From Ichthyosporea sp. XGB-2017a (lineage: Eukaryota; Opisthokonta; Ichthyosporea), in NCBI GenBank assembly GCA_002811675.1, contig PDIM01000058.1, positions 135,569-199,568 of the forward strand: a DNA stretch of 64,000 bases, in the 5' to 3' direction. Numbering within the stretch: position 1 is the first letter of the stretch; every line of letters starts with the position of its first letter. The notes below the pieces were generated by a model. That model had not been told where the DNA came from. It did not search any database and saw only the letters and a program-made list of their open reading frames with translations. A program made the position numbers and the translations under genes. Shown here piece after piece: positions 31,989 to 42,203 of the stretch.

Positions 31989-34900
31989 TTACGACAAAGC
32001 GAGTGGGCGAATACCTCTGCGAGAGGTTGATTTCCCCTTGCTTTGTTTGGCAGCAACCTGTTCAATCTCATTTTCTTCATTCTCTTTGTTGGGTTGGTGT
32101 TGACCAAAGCGCTCCACCGTTGAAACGCCGTCAACAAACTTTGTCTGGAAGAGAACATTGGCATTGTTGAACATACCTTCCTTTAGGGACACAACAATAA
32201 ACTGCGACTGGGAGAAGTGTTTGCGAAGCATTTGTCCAATATTTTGAGTGTGAGATAAATCTAAAGCAGCATCAACCTCATCAAGAATGTACATTGGGGC
32301 CGGCTTAAAAAGAAGGAGAGACAAAATAAGAGATAAGGCCACAAGGGAACGCTGTCCACCACTAAGCTCAGTCAGGCTTTCTTTCCAAACTTTTCCAAAA
32401 GCAACTTTAATTTGAAGTCCATCAAGTAAATCCTGATCCTCCAACTTGCACAGCTTGGCGTCCGTTCCTGGAAGCAAAGTCGAAAAGATTGAACTAAAGT
32501 CCTTATTCACCTTTTCGTATGTTTTTTTCAATGCCTCTTTTTTCTTTTTATCAAGCTCGTCAATGGCTGATTCAATCTTGTCCTTATCATTCTCAACAAT
32601 CTGTTTCTTCTTTTTCAGTTCTTCATACTCTTTCTCTGCTTTGGCAAACATATTCGCCACTTTCATATTTACATTTCTGCATACTTTGTCATGGGCCTCT
32701 TTCATCTTTGCCAGTTTGATTTGATACTCTTTAATATTCTTTCCGTTGAAGTCATATGCAGTATCCTCTTCTCCAAAATACTTTTGTTCAGTTAGAATCC
32801 AGTCATTTTCATCAAGAATCTTTTGGCGAATGCGCACACAATCCTTTTTGTCCTTTTCGGCCTTCGAAATTTGATGTTCGAGCTTTTTAAGTCCAAGTTG
32901 AGATTCATTAATGACTTTAGAAAATTTGTCACATTCGGCAGCTAAGGCAGATATTTCTTTATCAGCTGCGCTTAATTTTGCTCTCTTTCTCTCATAATCA
33001 CTGTTCACAGTATCATAGGTCTCTTTCTTCTCCAAAAGAACTTCATAATGTTTTTCCACTTCTTTGGCAAGAGAGTCTTGTGTGGCTTTGGAGGTAGCAA
33101 TGTCCTTTAAAAGTGCCTCTTTGTCTTTAATAATCTCTCCAATTTCGAGATGGACGCCCTCAACTTCTTGTTCCTTTTCTTTTGTGATAGACATTGACTT
33201 TTCAGACATTTTCTTCTTCGCTTCAAGCTCTTTCTCCATTTTTTTCATTTCAACTTCCCTTTGGGAAGAAAAGAGCTTTTTCTGCTTTTCAATTTCCTTC
33301 ACTTTCGAAAGACATTCTGCCTCCAATTTGGTCGATTCCACAGCATGCTTCTCTAGCTCTTGAATCTCATTCTCTGTGCTCTCAATTTCAGATGAAATAA
33401 TAAAGAAGCGATTCTGCTTCATTCTTTTTTCCAAAAGTTCCAGCTCGTGTTTTGTAAGGCCCTGTTTCTCCGACAATTGCTTGTGCTCGGCTGCCACTTT
33501 CTTCAATTCGCACATATTTTTCGCCAAAGAGTCAAGCCCAGCTTGTTCAACTTTTAATTGTCTCTGCAGATTATTGAGTTCCTGTAACAGTTGCAGGACG
33601 GAGGACGACGAAGGCTTAGAGCCACCAGTTAAGGTACCTGAAGGATCAAAAACATCACCTTCCAGAGTCACTGATTTCAAGTTAATATTCTTATTAAAAG
33701 TGACTTGCTTGGCACTTTCCATATCCTTGCAAATAAGAGTTTTACCAAAAACATATTTCATAGCTGCTTCTACCTCGTGGTCGTATCCAACTAAAGAAAG
33801 AGCAATATTTACATTGTTTGCGCCAACCTCTTTTTTTGCCAAAGCAACTGCATTTGCTGGAGCCATCTGGCTTGAGATCTTATTCAAGGGAAGAATAGTA
33901 ACTCGTCTTTTGAGCCCACCCTTTTCAAGAATTTTTTGACCAACAACATCATTTTCTACAATAACATTGTACAATTTGCCTCCAGCCGTGATTTCCAGAG
34001 CACGCAAGTAAGTGGGGTCATTGACCTTAATAAGCTTTGCAACTAAACCTCTAACCTTGCTTCTGTCAAAGTTAGGTTCTGGGTCTTTGTATGCAAAGTT
34101 GACGCTGCTCAATCGACCCATAAGATTTTCGCTTTCTTGCTTCAAAGAATTTACAATCTTTTCTTTCGCCTGATAAGCAGCTTTGGTTTCAGATACAAGA
34201 GAAGGAGAAAACTGAAGCTTGTTAATGCTATCCGTGGTAGTCGCCATGATTTTCTCTTTGGCACAAATTTCTTCCTTTAACGAATCATATTCCGCTTTAA
34301 ACTCATCGCAAGATTTCTGCAAGTCTTTCATGCCATCTGCAAGGCATTTTGCTTTCATTTTCGCTTGATCAGCCTCAGAACTAGCATGGGCAGCTCGGTT
34401 CTGGGCGTCAAGAATCTGATTGCCGAAAGTCATGGACTCTTTGTCGTCCGACGAGACTCCAACTACTACGCCGTCGTAGCGAGACTGCGATTGAGCTAGC
34501 TCCTCTTGATGAGAATTGGACAGCTTTTGCAAACTTTCGAGCTCTAATTTTTCTTTCTCTAGCACTTGTTCTTTTCCGGCCAACAATTCATCATTCTCTG
34601 CTAAAGATGACTGCATTTTCCGCATCGAGCCTTTTTCTTCAGTTAAAGCCTCCTTGGAGTGCTTCCAAACAGAATCAGCCTTAACCACTTCTTTGGAAAG
34701 CTCAGAAACATGTTTCTCTAGATCTTTAATTGCTCCTCCCATTTGCATTGTACGCTTCTTTTCCAAAATCTCCTTATTCTGCGAGATATTCTTGTACTCA
34801 ATCTCCGCAGCGCGAAGGCTAGTTGTCATTTGCTTTTTGTCACCATCCATCACTCGAAGCTTTTCTGACGAGCTTTTAAGCAGCTTTTCTTTCTCCACGA

Positions 34901-35615
34901 AATCATGCGCAGTGCAAAATCTACTCAGGTGTTCAAGTTCCATCTTTGTTTTCTGATACTCGAGAAAAGAGGATCTCTCTTTTCGGAGCTTTTCCAGTGT
35001 AGGAGTTATCTCTTCTTGCAAAATACAGTTTATCTCTTCCAACTTCTTTTGCTTCTTTTCAATAGTCTTTTGAGCAGCTATTTTTTTGTTTTCGAACATA
35101 CGAGTTCCTGCCGCTTCTTCAATGAGAGAAAGTGTTTCAGGCGGCTTCATGTTCAACACTTTTGTGATCCTTCCCTGCATAATTAAGAAGTGTGGGTTGT
35201 TTACATTCAACTGTACAGACAAAAACATATTTGTAACATTTTTCACTTGCGCCACAGCTCCGTTAATAAGATATTTGTTCCTTCCTCCAATCACAACCTG
35301 TCGAGTAACCGTTATCTGATCATACTTCTCATAGCCAATAGGGCTGGAGGTTTTATCTTCATTATTAAAAACAATAGTAACGCTTGCTTTTGTGACACCA
35401 GCTTGACCTTGCTTATAGACCAATTCACCTAGATGACTAGCACGGACTTGCTTCATGTCAGTGATGCCAAGAACAAAGCATATTGCATCCAAAATATTAG
35501 ATTTCCCGCTACCATTCAGACCGGTAATGGCATTAAATTTTTGATCAAAGCCACTAATGACAGTCCTTTGTGCGTATGATTTAAAGCCGTCGATTACCAC
35601 TTCCTCAATAAACAT
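31989..35615 (-). CDS. SMC2: SMC2 condensin ATPase
   Basis: Single exon, 1,208 residues from the ATG at 35615. Walker A is GLNGSGKS at residues 32-39, followed by the SMC2-typical FVLGITDMKQVRASHLGELVYKQGQAG. Two long coiled coils flank a hinge (YLRALEITAGGKLYNVIVEN and LEGDVFDPSGTLTGGSKP). The C-terminal head has the ABC signature LSGGQRS and Walker B MYILDEVDAALD. SMC2 pairs with SMC4 in condensin to compact mitotic chromosomes. All ATPase residues are intact and the length matches the family (about 1,200). An E2F-type motif lies 308 bp upstream of the ATG. It is one of two intronless large genes here, with RPAP1. Confidence 0.97.
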   Translation of the reverse strand: MFIEEVVIDGFKSYAQRTVISGFDQKFNAITGLNGSGKSNILDAICFVLGITDMKQVRASHLGELVYKQGQAGVTKASVTIVFNNEDKTSSPIGYEKYDQITVTRQVVIGGRNKYLINGAVAQVKNVTNMFLSVQLNVNNPHFLIMQGRITKVLNMKPPETLSLIEEAAGTRMFENKKIAAQKTIEKKQKKLEEINCILQEEITPTLEKLRKERSSFLEYQKTKMELEHLSRFCTAHDFVEKEKLLKSSSEKLRVMDGDKKQMTTSLRAAEIEYKNISQNKEILEKKRTMQMGGAIKDLEKHVSELSKEVVKADSVWKHSKEALTEEKGSMRKMQSSLAENDELLAGKEQVLEKEKLELESLQKLSNSHQEELAQSQSRYDGVVVGVSSDDKESMTFGNQILDAQNRAAHASSEADQAKMKAKCLADGMKDLQKSCDEFKAEYDSLKEEICAKEKIMATTTDSINKLQFSPSLVSETKAAYQAKEKIVNSLKQESENLMGRLSSVNFAYKDPEPNFDRSKVRGLVAKLIKVNDPTYLRALEITAGGKLYNVIVENDVVGQKILEKGGLKRRVTILPLNKISSQMAPANAVALAKKEVGANNVNIALSLVGYDHEVEAAMKYVFGKTLICKDMESAKQVTFNKNINLKSVTLEGDVFDPSGTLTGGSKPSSSSVLQLLQELNNLQRQLKVEQAGLDSLAKNMCELKKVAAEHKQLSEKQGLTKHELELLEKRMKQNRFFIISSEIESTENEIQELEKHAVESTKLEAECLSKVKEIEKQKKLFSSQREVEMKKMEKELEAKKKMSEKSMSITKEKEQEVEGVHLEIGEIIKDKEALLKDIATSKATQDSLAKEVEKHYEVLLEKKETYDTVNSDYERKRAKLSAADKEISALAAECDKFSKVINESQLGLKKLEHQISKAEKDKKDCVRIRQKILDENDWILTEQKYFGEEDTAYDFNGKNIKEYQIKLAKMKEAHDKVCRNVNMKVANMFAKAEKEYEELKKKKQIVENDKDKIESAIDELDKKKKEALKKTYEKVNKDFSSIFSTLLPGTDAKLCKLEDQDLLDGLQIKVAFGKVWKESLTELSGGQRSLVALSLILSLLLFKPAPMYILDEVDAALDLSHTQNIGQMLRKHFSQSQFIVVSLKEGMFNNANVLFQTKFVDGVSTVERFGQHQPNKENEENEIEQVAAKQSKGKSTSRRGIRPLALS

Positions 35616-35776
35616 GTTGCACACTTAATCGGCCACAAAACTTTATATCCAAATCAGTCACCCAAATGTTGCTGGCTAGAACAAATTCGCCAAAACAAAA
35701 AACAGTGCGTCTAAACAACAACAATAGTATTTACCACTCGCCAAGCAACACTACAGAGAGAAAAAAAAACTTTAAA

Positions 35777-35815
<39 letters not shown>

Positions 35816-36328
35816 AGAAAAGAGGAAGAAGAGCAATAGCAAGAAAAAAAAAATAAAATAACTGTGGAGTCACAGGCAGTTTTTTTACTATGGGATCCTC
35901 CATAGTTAACTTTTAGGTCACATTTTTCCCGCCCTTTTTTCTTTAATTTCCGTTTTGGAAAAAAGGACTGGATTTTAGAAAATGGAGACTGGAGACTCTG
36001 GAGAGTGAGTGTACTTGAATCTTGATAGGCGTTTGTTGGCAGCTCGGGTACTGACGGGTTGCTTTGGCCTTTGTGTGCGTGAAGTTCCCAAAGGAAAGTA
36101 CTGTGCTGCACATGGGATGTGAAACAGGCACAGTCCTTCTAGTCTAACCATATGAATAATATATGTTTATTATGGGCCATTTTGTTCGTAAAAGAGATGA
36201 GCTGAACTCCTGTGGCTTGTATGAGGTTAGCCAGTTATGTGTAATAATATATTAATAATAAGTAGTATCAAGTGATAAATAAAATAAAATAGTTATTTGT
36301 GGGAAATAAATATGGTGTGTAAAGCCCT
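35616..36328. promoter_or_regulatory. SMC2 upstream region with E2F-type site and poly-A tract
   Basis: The E2F-like motif TTTTTCCCGCC is at 35923-35933. A long A-rich tract (35760-35860, including about 28 consecutive A) lies between it and the gene. 36130-36328 is AT-rich 3' flank of the ADAM gene. Confidence 0.5.
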
Positions 36329-38491
36329 CTATTCAATATACGCAGTTTCGGGCGGTGCAGGGAGATTGGTTTCGGGAGGCATCATGCGAAAGCCAACTCG
36401 CTTTGTTCTACGGCTCCATTTTCTTTTCAGTCGCTTTTCATTTATGGCATGAGCACATATGACAATAAACGGCAGAAGAATGGCACCCGCAACAACAAAC
36501 AGAAGCCACCAATATTCAGATAGCCAAGATGGATTGTCTTCACCTTCAACGGTATCGTCGGCGGGAATTAGTGTGCAGTTACCAACGCCGTTGCAAACAC
36601 TCAGTCCCCCATCGCAAAAGCTTCCCTCTGGTCTATACAGAGTCTGTACTTCTGATAAAGACAGATATGACATTACTTCATCTGATGGCAAACATTGGCC
36701 ATCAACACTGCAGCACACTACACACTGCTTTTCTCCCTCACAAAGACATTCAGTCAAATTCCACACTTCACAGCTAGGCTGAAGACAGGTTCCACTTTGA
36801 CAAACCCCTGTCAAATTGATAGCAGGGTTAATGCAAGTGTCATTTTTAAATTCTTGAGCGGGGCATTCAACAGAAGTGCCATTGCATTTCGCGCTATGCA
36901 AGCAATTTGTTTCTGCATTACAAACAGTTTCTGGAGATTCAAACTTGCACTGACTATTACAGCACACTCCACTTTCGGGACTACACTGTACTCCGGGCTT
37001 TAAAGTGCAGGTGGTTCGATCGCAGCACGGGTCTTTGAGTAAGCATTCCTCATATGTTTTGCCACAGTCACACTGCTCTGGATATTCTATAACACCATTT
37101 CCACACTGGGAGTTTGGTATTCTGAAACAGTCTGCATTGGAACTGATTAAATTAAAGGCTATCTCGGCCCTACTGCAAGGTGAAAATTTTCTTTGGTTGG
37201 GGAGATTGATAAAGCTGCTGATTCCAAAATACATCAGATAATTGCCGTTTCCACCAGCACCTGGTGTACAGACAGGGTCACCCAAAGGGTCATGACCAGC
37301 ACCAAAGCCATGTCCAATTTCGTGAGCAAAAACAAGGCTGCCTCGCCCTATTCCAATGTTCTTGCCTTCACTATTAAACGACGAGAAGCCTATGTTTGTT
37401 CGATACGGCCCCATGTTGCTTTGTCGTCCGCAAATTCCACCATTAGTAGTTGGACTTCCTTTGAACGCTTTTCCCAATACTGAGTCCTCGAAATCACGAA
37501 AGGTAAACAGATGTGAAAGGCAATAGCCAGCATGCTGTCCTGCTCCAAAATCTTTTAAAAATTGAAGCGAATCCTTTTCCGAACTATTTGCGACAACATT
37601 GCCAGTAGAGTTTTTGGCCTTCCATATAATGATGTTACCAACGTGAACATGAACATCTGTAATGTCTCCAAATGTTGTGCTCGAAAATATCGAGTCAACG
37701 TCAGCAAGCATTTGAATCAAAATGCTTTCAGTGTCTTCCACGACACCCCCACCTATATTCTCAAAAAAAGTTTCATCGGCCACAAGTTGCACTGAACATG
37801 ACGGTCTTGTGCTTGAGAAGCCCCTTCGGTAGCGTCGTTTTGAAACACTTTTTCTGGACTGTGCGGTTTCATAAGCAGCTCTATGGATAATAGCTTTTTC
37901 TTCGTTATGCTGAACGTCAGTGGCTAATGGCTCGAACGGTACATCACCGCATTTGTGTTTGTGTACAATATCCATGTTGATATCCCTTTCCCTGTGCACC
38001 ATATGATTGGCTTTTTCTTGAGCAGTTATTTTCATTTCACTTGATTCACTTTCCTTAATGTATTTAGCCACTGGCTCCACAATATACTTTTCCCCTTCAA
38101 AATGAATAAAACCTTCCACGTGGCCGGTTTTCTTAAGAACAAGAAAAGCTGACGAGTTCCCTTGGTGCCCAGCCACATGCCCTTCATATATGCGTTTCTT
38201 GTTTATCGGCTGTACATAGGGGATTCCATTTTCCCCAACCACGGTGACTGATGTCCCAATTAATAACTCTGAGCTATGCTGGGTGAGAATCAAGGGGATT
38301 TGAACACCATGGGTCCTAAAAGATAGAGATATTGTGTGCCATGGATCTTCTTCCGAATGAGGAAACACCGCAGGGATATGAACAGCGTGAAAGTTGCCAA
38401 TCCCATCCACATTGTTAACAAAAATTGCTTCTGAAACAGGAAAGGCAAACATGAGCACCATGTACAGCCCAGTTAAAATTTTCAAGTTCAT
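36329..38491 (-). CDS. ADAM10-like membrane metalloprotease
   Basis: Single exon, 720 residues from the ATG at 38491. Order: signal peptide (LTGLYMVLMFAFPVSEA), prodomain with a cysteine-switch candidate HKCGDVPFEP, a basic furin-type site SKRRYRR, and a reprolysin domain with the zinc motif HEIGHGFGAGHD and the Met-turn NGNYLMY. Then a disintegrin domain opens with CGNGVIEYPEQCDCG, a cysteine-rich region includes CVVCCSVDGQC, and one membrane helix (WWLLFVVAGAILLPFIVICA) precedes a short basic, proline-rich tail. The details (NGNYxMY, the disintegrin opening, CNGVGNCTLIPADD) fit the ADAM10/17 clade, nearer ADAM10. These enzymes shed ectodomains of cell-surface proteins. The active site looks intact. 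Confidence 0.9.
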   Translation of the reverse strand: MNLKILTGLYMVLMFAFPVSEAIFVNNVDGIGNFHAVHIPAVFPHSEEDPWHTISLSFRTHGVQIPLILTQHSSELLIGTSVTVVGENGIPYVQPINKKRIYEGHVAGHQGNSSAFLVLKKTGHVEGFIHFEGEKYIVEPVAKYIKESESSEMKITAQEKANHMVHRERDINMDIVHKHKCGDVPFEPLATDVQHNEEKAIIHRAAYETAQSRKSVSKRRYRRGFSSTRPSCSVQLVADETFFENIGGGVVEDTESILIQMLADVDSIFSSTTFGDITDVHVHVGNIIIWKAKNSTGNVVANSSEKDSLQFLKDFGAGQHAGYCLSHLFTFRDFEDSVLGKAFKGSPTTNGGICGRQSNMGPYRTNIGFSSFNSEGKNIGIGRGSLVFAHEIGHGFGAGHDPLGDPVCTPGAGGNGNYLMYFGISSFINLPNQRKFSPCSRAEIAFNLISSNADCFRIPNSQCGNGVIEYPEQCDCGKTYEECLLKDPCCDRTTCTLKPGVQCSPESGVCCNSQCKFESPETVCNAETNCLHSAKCNGTSVECPAQEFKNDTCINPAINLTGVCQSGTCLQPSCEVWNLTECLCEGEKQCVVCCSVDGQCLPSDEVMSYLSLSEVQTLYRPEGSFCDGGLSVCNGVGNCTLIPADDTVEGEDNPSWLSEYWWLLFVVAGAILLPFIVICAHAINEKRLKRKWSRRTKRVGFRMMPPETNLPAPPETAYIE

Positions 38492-39225
38492 TCTGTGAGC
38501 TTGGGACAAGCAGAGGGTGAAATAGTTGTATTACAAAGCACAGCACAGGTACTAAAATTGGTACAAGCGAATGGCAAAGAGAAGCGCAGAGTGGTGGAAA
38601 TGAACGGCAGCATCAAGTGAGTTTGTGTGTGTGTGTGTGTGTGTGGCTATTTAGTCAAAGAGTGGAGAATGGAGTCCAAGGCTAAAGAGGTATAAGAGGG
38701 GGAGTCTGAGATTCACAGGAGGGGGGAGGGGGGAGGGAGTCTGTGGATCTTATCTTATCTACCATTCTGAAGAGAGTACTAGTGTGTGTGGGAGAGAAAG
38801 AATTTTAGGAGATAGAGCCTATCTGTATAATTCTAGTCTCTGCACTGCACTGCATTCCTCACATAGCTTGGTATATAATGAGTCACGAGTGCTAATACGG
38901 GTTAGGGGTATGGGAGAAGGGGTAGGGTAGGGAGGAGGTCTGAGCCTATAAGTTATCAAGTTTCTGGATTCTTGTTCTTCTCTCAGCTTTAAGGTGCAAT
39001 CCCCCATTGTGAACATCGCAAGCGACTACTGATTCAGAGCAGAAGTGTTTGTCTATGTACTATCCTGATCATTGTGCCCAGGCTACCAAACACTCCACCA
39101 GTTAGCTGGGTGAACTATCTAGCTTCAAACTCGATCGGACCTGTAACCATTTAATTGTTCTTGGGTTCCTAGTAGATATAGTTTTACGTGCTGAATTCTG
39201 TAATTGAAGAAGTGAAGTGTCAGAC
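38492..39225. other. Divergent spacer between ADAM and F-box genes
   Basis: Holds a (GT)n microsatellite (38624-38645) and G-rich runs near 38721. No other gene recognised. Confidence 0.4.
38624..38645. repeat. (GT)n microsatellite
   Basis: About eleven consecutive GT dinucleotides. Confidence 0.9.
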
Positions 39226-40683
39226 ATGGATCCTTCAGAGCTTGCTCTGTTTATGAATCCTACCGATTTTGTTGGAAAATTACCAGAATCCCTTTCTTTT
39301 GCCATTCTTTGTCGTGTTGATCCTCAGACGTAAGCTGCATTGAAATGCTGTAGTGACTTAAAGCGGGTATTTGGATGCTAATGAAGGACATTGTTTAATG
39401 AAATTTGTTTTGTTTGTATGAAGGCTCTTAGAAGGATGTCGTGTATCCAAATCTTGGAATGAAAGGGCATCGTGTGAAAAGGTATGTTGTTGTACGCTAC
39501 TGCGGAGATTCTCATATGTTTTTTTTTTTTGTTGGTTTTAGAATGTACAGAGAATTTACCAACAATCATTTTTAGCTCTGGAAACTGAAGTGCATCAATG
39601 CGCGGTGGGAAAATTTAAGAAAAGAAAAAGAAACTTGGAAGCAGTTATACATACGATTAGGCTTTCACTGGCTTTCGAAACCTTTTAATTTCCACATTTT
39701 GGGAGATCAAAAGGAAGTCAAGGTTTCACAGACCTCTCGATTTGTAACTTCTGGTGCTCTTTGCGGCTTCGAAGTGAAGGCTGAGAAGTTTCACGAAAAG
39801 GTATACAAGCTAACTTCCTCGTGTGCTCACTAGTCTTCCTTTGGTCTAATACGTATTTATGTTGTTGGCTTGATAGGTGCTGGAGCGGGGGCCAGTTATT
39901 GTTGTGTGGGATACGAAAAACTGGGATTTATTTAGCAAAGCAGTGGGTAAATTGACGGAACACATAGAGGGATTGGACTTAAAAACAAATATGCTGATGC
40001 CATATCAGGTAAGAGTTGCTCACGAAATGGAAGGAGCGTGACATGCGTGGAATTAGAAAGACTTATTTGTTATTGTTGTGTTTTTCTTTGGAAATGCGTG
40101 ATAAAAGTTCGTTGTGTGGTATTATGATGAGGAGGAGTTGGCAAAAATTGACTTCGAGTTGAGCAAACTTGAAACACTGGTGTTGAGCTACGGGGGAATG
40201 GAGATCACTCGTCGAAAGACCCTTGACTGCTCTGATAGGTATGTTTTATTGTGCCGGGCCTTTGTAGTATGTCAGTGACTATTTTACTTATCTCCCGAAA
40301 CCTTTATTTTTTGTTTAACACCCCCTTATAGCAAGAAGATGCTGTATAATTTTAAAAGCTGGGTTCTGGAATTCTGGTGGCAGATGGAAAGGAAGCGGGG
40401 ATGGGAGATAAAGCGCAAAGTTATCCAATCTTCAAATGTTCAGAGTGGAGGTCAGCTATTGAGCCGCATATTTAGTAAGCGTCAGCTTTGGAAGAAGTAC
40501 AATCGCCAGTGCAAGGAAGATATCAAAAGTTTAAATGGTATCTATCAAGAAACAAAGAAAAAGATCTGGCAGACTTCTTGGGGCATCTCTCTCTTGTACA
40601 TGTTAGCGGTTGTGCTCCCTGCTCTCTTGGCTATCTGGTATAGCTCACAACCGGGAGATAAGAAGAGGCTCTATGCGCACTAA
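39226..40683 (+). CDS. F-box protein with C-terminal membrane anchor
   Basis: Six exons (39226-39329, 39424-39481, 39576-39800, 39877-40008, 40108-40238, 40332-40683) all join in phase and encode 333 residues. Residues about 18-65 form an F-box: KLPESLSFAILCRVDPQT, then LLEGCRVSKSWNERASCEKLWKLKC, with the usual L-P, C-x-V-S and W positions. The middle (FVTSGALCGFEVKAEKF, GPVIVVWDTKNWDLFSK, FVVWYYDEEELAKIDFEL) is not a WD40 or LRR domain I know. The last 35 residues have one hydrophobic helix, LLYMLAVVLPALLAIWY, followed by a short basic end, so it is probably tail-anchored. F-box proteins recruit substrates to SCF ubiquitin ligases. The membrane anchor would place this one on an organelle surface. 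Substrate unknown. Confidence 0.8.
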
Positions 40684-40850
40684 TTAACAAATAATTCAAC
40701 TTACCATACACAGTACTGTAGAGGGTCTTCCCTAAAATCACAAATAAATGAGACAACTAAAGTTCTTATTAGAAAGTGGTGCCCAAATGGGCTTATCGTG
40801 TTTATTTCTTTTTTGTAACAAATTGCGAGGTAATGTTTTAAGATTCGTCC

Positions 40851-41948
40851 TCAAGCTTTGTGAAGGAAATCAGTCATAGCCTGTTTAAGGCCTTCATCAT
40901 CTCCTTTTGAATACGCCGTCAGCGCACTTTGCATTAAAAGAAGCTGTTTTTCAAGAACCGCCTTTCTGTTTTCGTGGAGCAATTGAAGTTTCACTTCCAC
41001 ATCACATTTGAGGTTTTCAAATTTCGTTTTCGATTCATCATGTATTTTTTCCCAGTCTTCTATAGCACCTGCTGGAGGAGCAAGGGCTAATTTATACTTT
41101 TCAAGCATATCCCTGTCATAGTCGTAGCTTACACGCATCACTTTCAGTTGCTTGGCTGTGTCTAAAGTGTCTTGAATGGTTTTATCACACAGAGTTTTAA
41201 TATTATCTACAAAGTATTGGAAGATAGTACCAAGCTCCTGCCCTCTAATACGAACATCGTGCATTATGTTGGCATTCTTTTGAAATAGTTCTCCGAACTC
41301 AGTATCACGCTTATTCTCCTCCTCTTCTTCTTCGCCTTTCTTTTCATTTTTGTAAACCATCCGTTTGAAAGCATCTTCCATAAGGGTCTGGGACTTTACT
41401 AGCGCTTGGAAAGATTTGTTAAGAGCCTGCGCGCATTTCAAGATGTCTGAGTATTCGCTCTTCATGTTCTGCAGTCCTTTAATTTTCGCTTCCAATACCT
41501 CATCTTGCGTCTTCTGGCACATCCCTGTCCGTTCCTTAAGCAGCTGTTCGTAATAGTGCCACCACGATCTTTTCTTTGATAATTTTCGGGAAGAAGAAGT
41601 TGCTGATTCATTTAAACTCTTACCATCCAAGATTTCTTTCGTGGGGTCTTCTTTCTCTTCAACTTCCTTATTATTTCCGTTTTTCTCTTCCACATCGGCA
41701 GATCCAACGCCGTCTCTAACTTTACTAGCAACAACAGCCACATCTTCACTTTCCACTTCCTCAATAACATTGTCTAGCTCACCAGCGTCATTGGTCAGAT
41801 TCAAAACCTCCATGTCATCTTCGATATTGGTTTCACAGGAAACTGCTGCAGGCCTGGAGTCTTTAGCTCCAAGCTCCACCACAGTAACACCTCCTCGGGT
41901 GATTGTGGATGCTCCTTCAACGGGATTTTCTTCAACTTCTTTAGTCAT
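40851..41948 (-). CDS. Arfaptin-like AH/BAR-domain protein
   Basis: Single exon, 365 residues from the ATG at 41948. The N-terminal 130 residues are acidic and disordered. From about residue 130 the protein matches the arfaptin homology (AH/BAR-type) domain: YYEQLLKERTGMCQKTQDEV, FGELFQKNANIM, FQYFVDNIKTLCDKTIQDTLDT, YDYDRDMLEKYKLAL, VEVKLQLLHENRKAVLEKQLLL and a terminal SALTAYSKGD. Arfaptins bind Arl1/Rac and PI4P at the trans-Golgi and sense membrane curvature. Length is similar to animal arfaptins. 167 bp separate it from the convergent F-box gene. Confidence 0.85.
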   Translation of the reverse strand: MTKEVEENPVEGASTITRGGVTVVELGAKDSRPAAVSCETNIEDDMEVLNLTNDAGELDNVIEEVESEDVAVVASKVRDGVGSADVEEKNGNNKEVEEKEDPTKEILDGKSLNESATSSSRKLSKKRSWWHYYEQLLKERTGMCQKTQDEVLEAKIKGLQNMKSEYSDILKCAQALNKSFQALVKSQTLMEDAFKRMVYKNEKKGEEEEEENKRDTEFGELFQKNANIMHDVRIRGQELGTIFQYFVDNIKTLCDKTIQDTLDTAKQLKVMRVSYDYDRDMLEKYKLALAPPAGAIEDWEKIHDESKTKFENLKCDVEVKLQLLHENRKAVLEKQLLLMQSALTAYSKGDDEGLKQAMTDFLHKA

Positions 41949-42203
41949 GATTGTATACTTCAAAAAACGAGCAAACAATCAACCTAACAAAACAAACAAA
42001 GTGGAGAGGAGGGGAATTAATGATTCTCTGAGAGTAGCAAGTTTCACCTTTATGAACAGAGGTAGAAGTTAGCTAATCTTCAGACATTCAATAGTTGAAA
42101 GAAAAGAAAAATAGAATACCAAGAATCAAAAAAGAAAAAAAAAAAGGAAGACAGAAAGAAAGAAAGAAAGAAGAATGCAAAGAAAAAAAAAAAAGAAGTA
42201 CAG
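41949..42203. other. Upstream region of arfaptin gene ending in the assembly gap
   Basis: Becomes A/G-rich from 42100. The last 53 bp (42151-42203) are repeated exactly after the gap. Confidence 0.6.
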
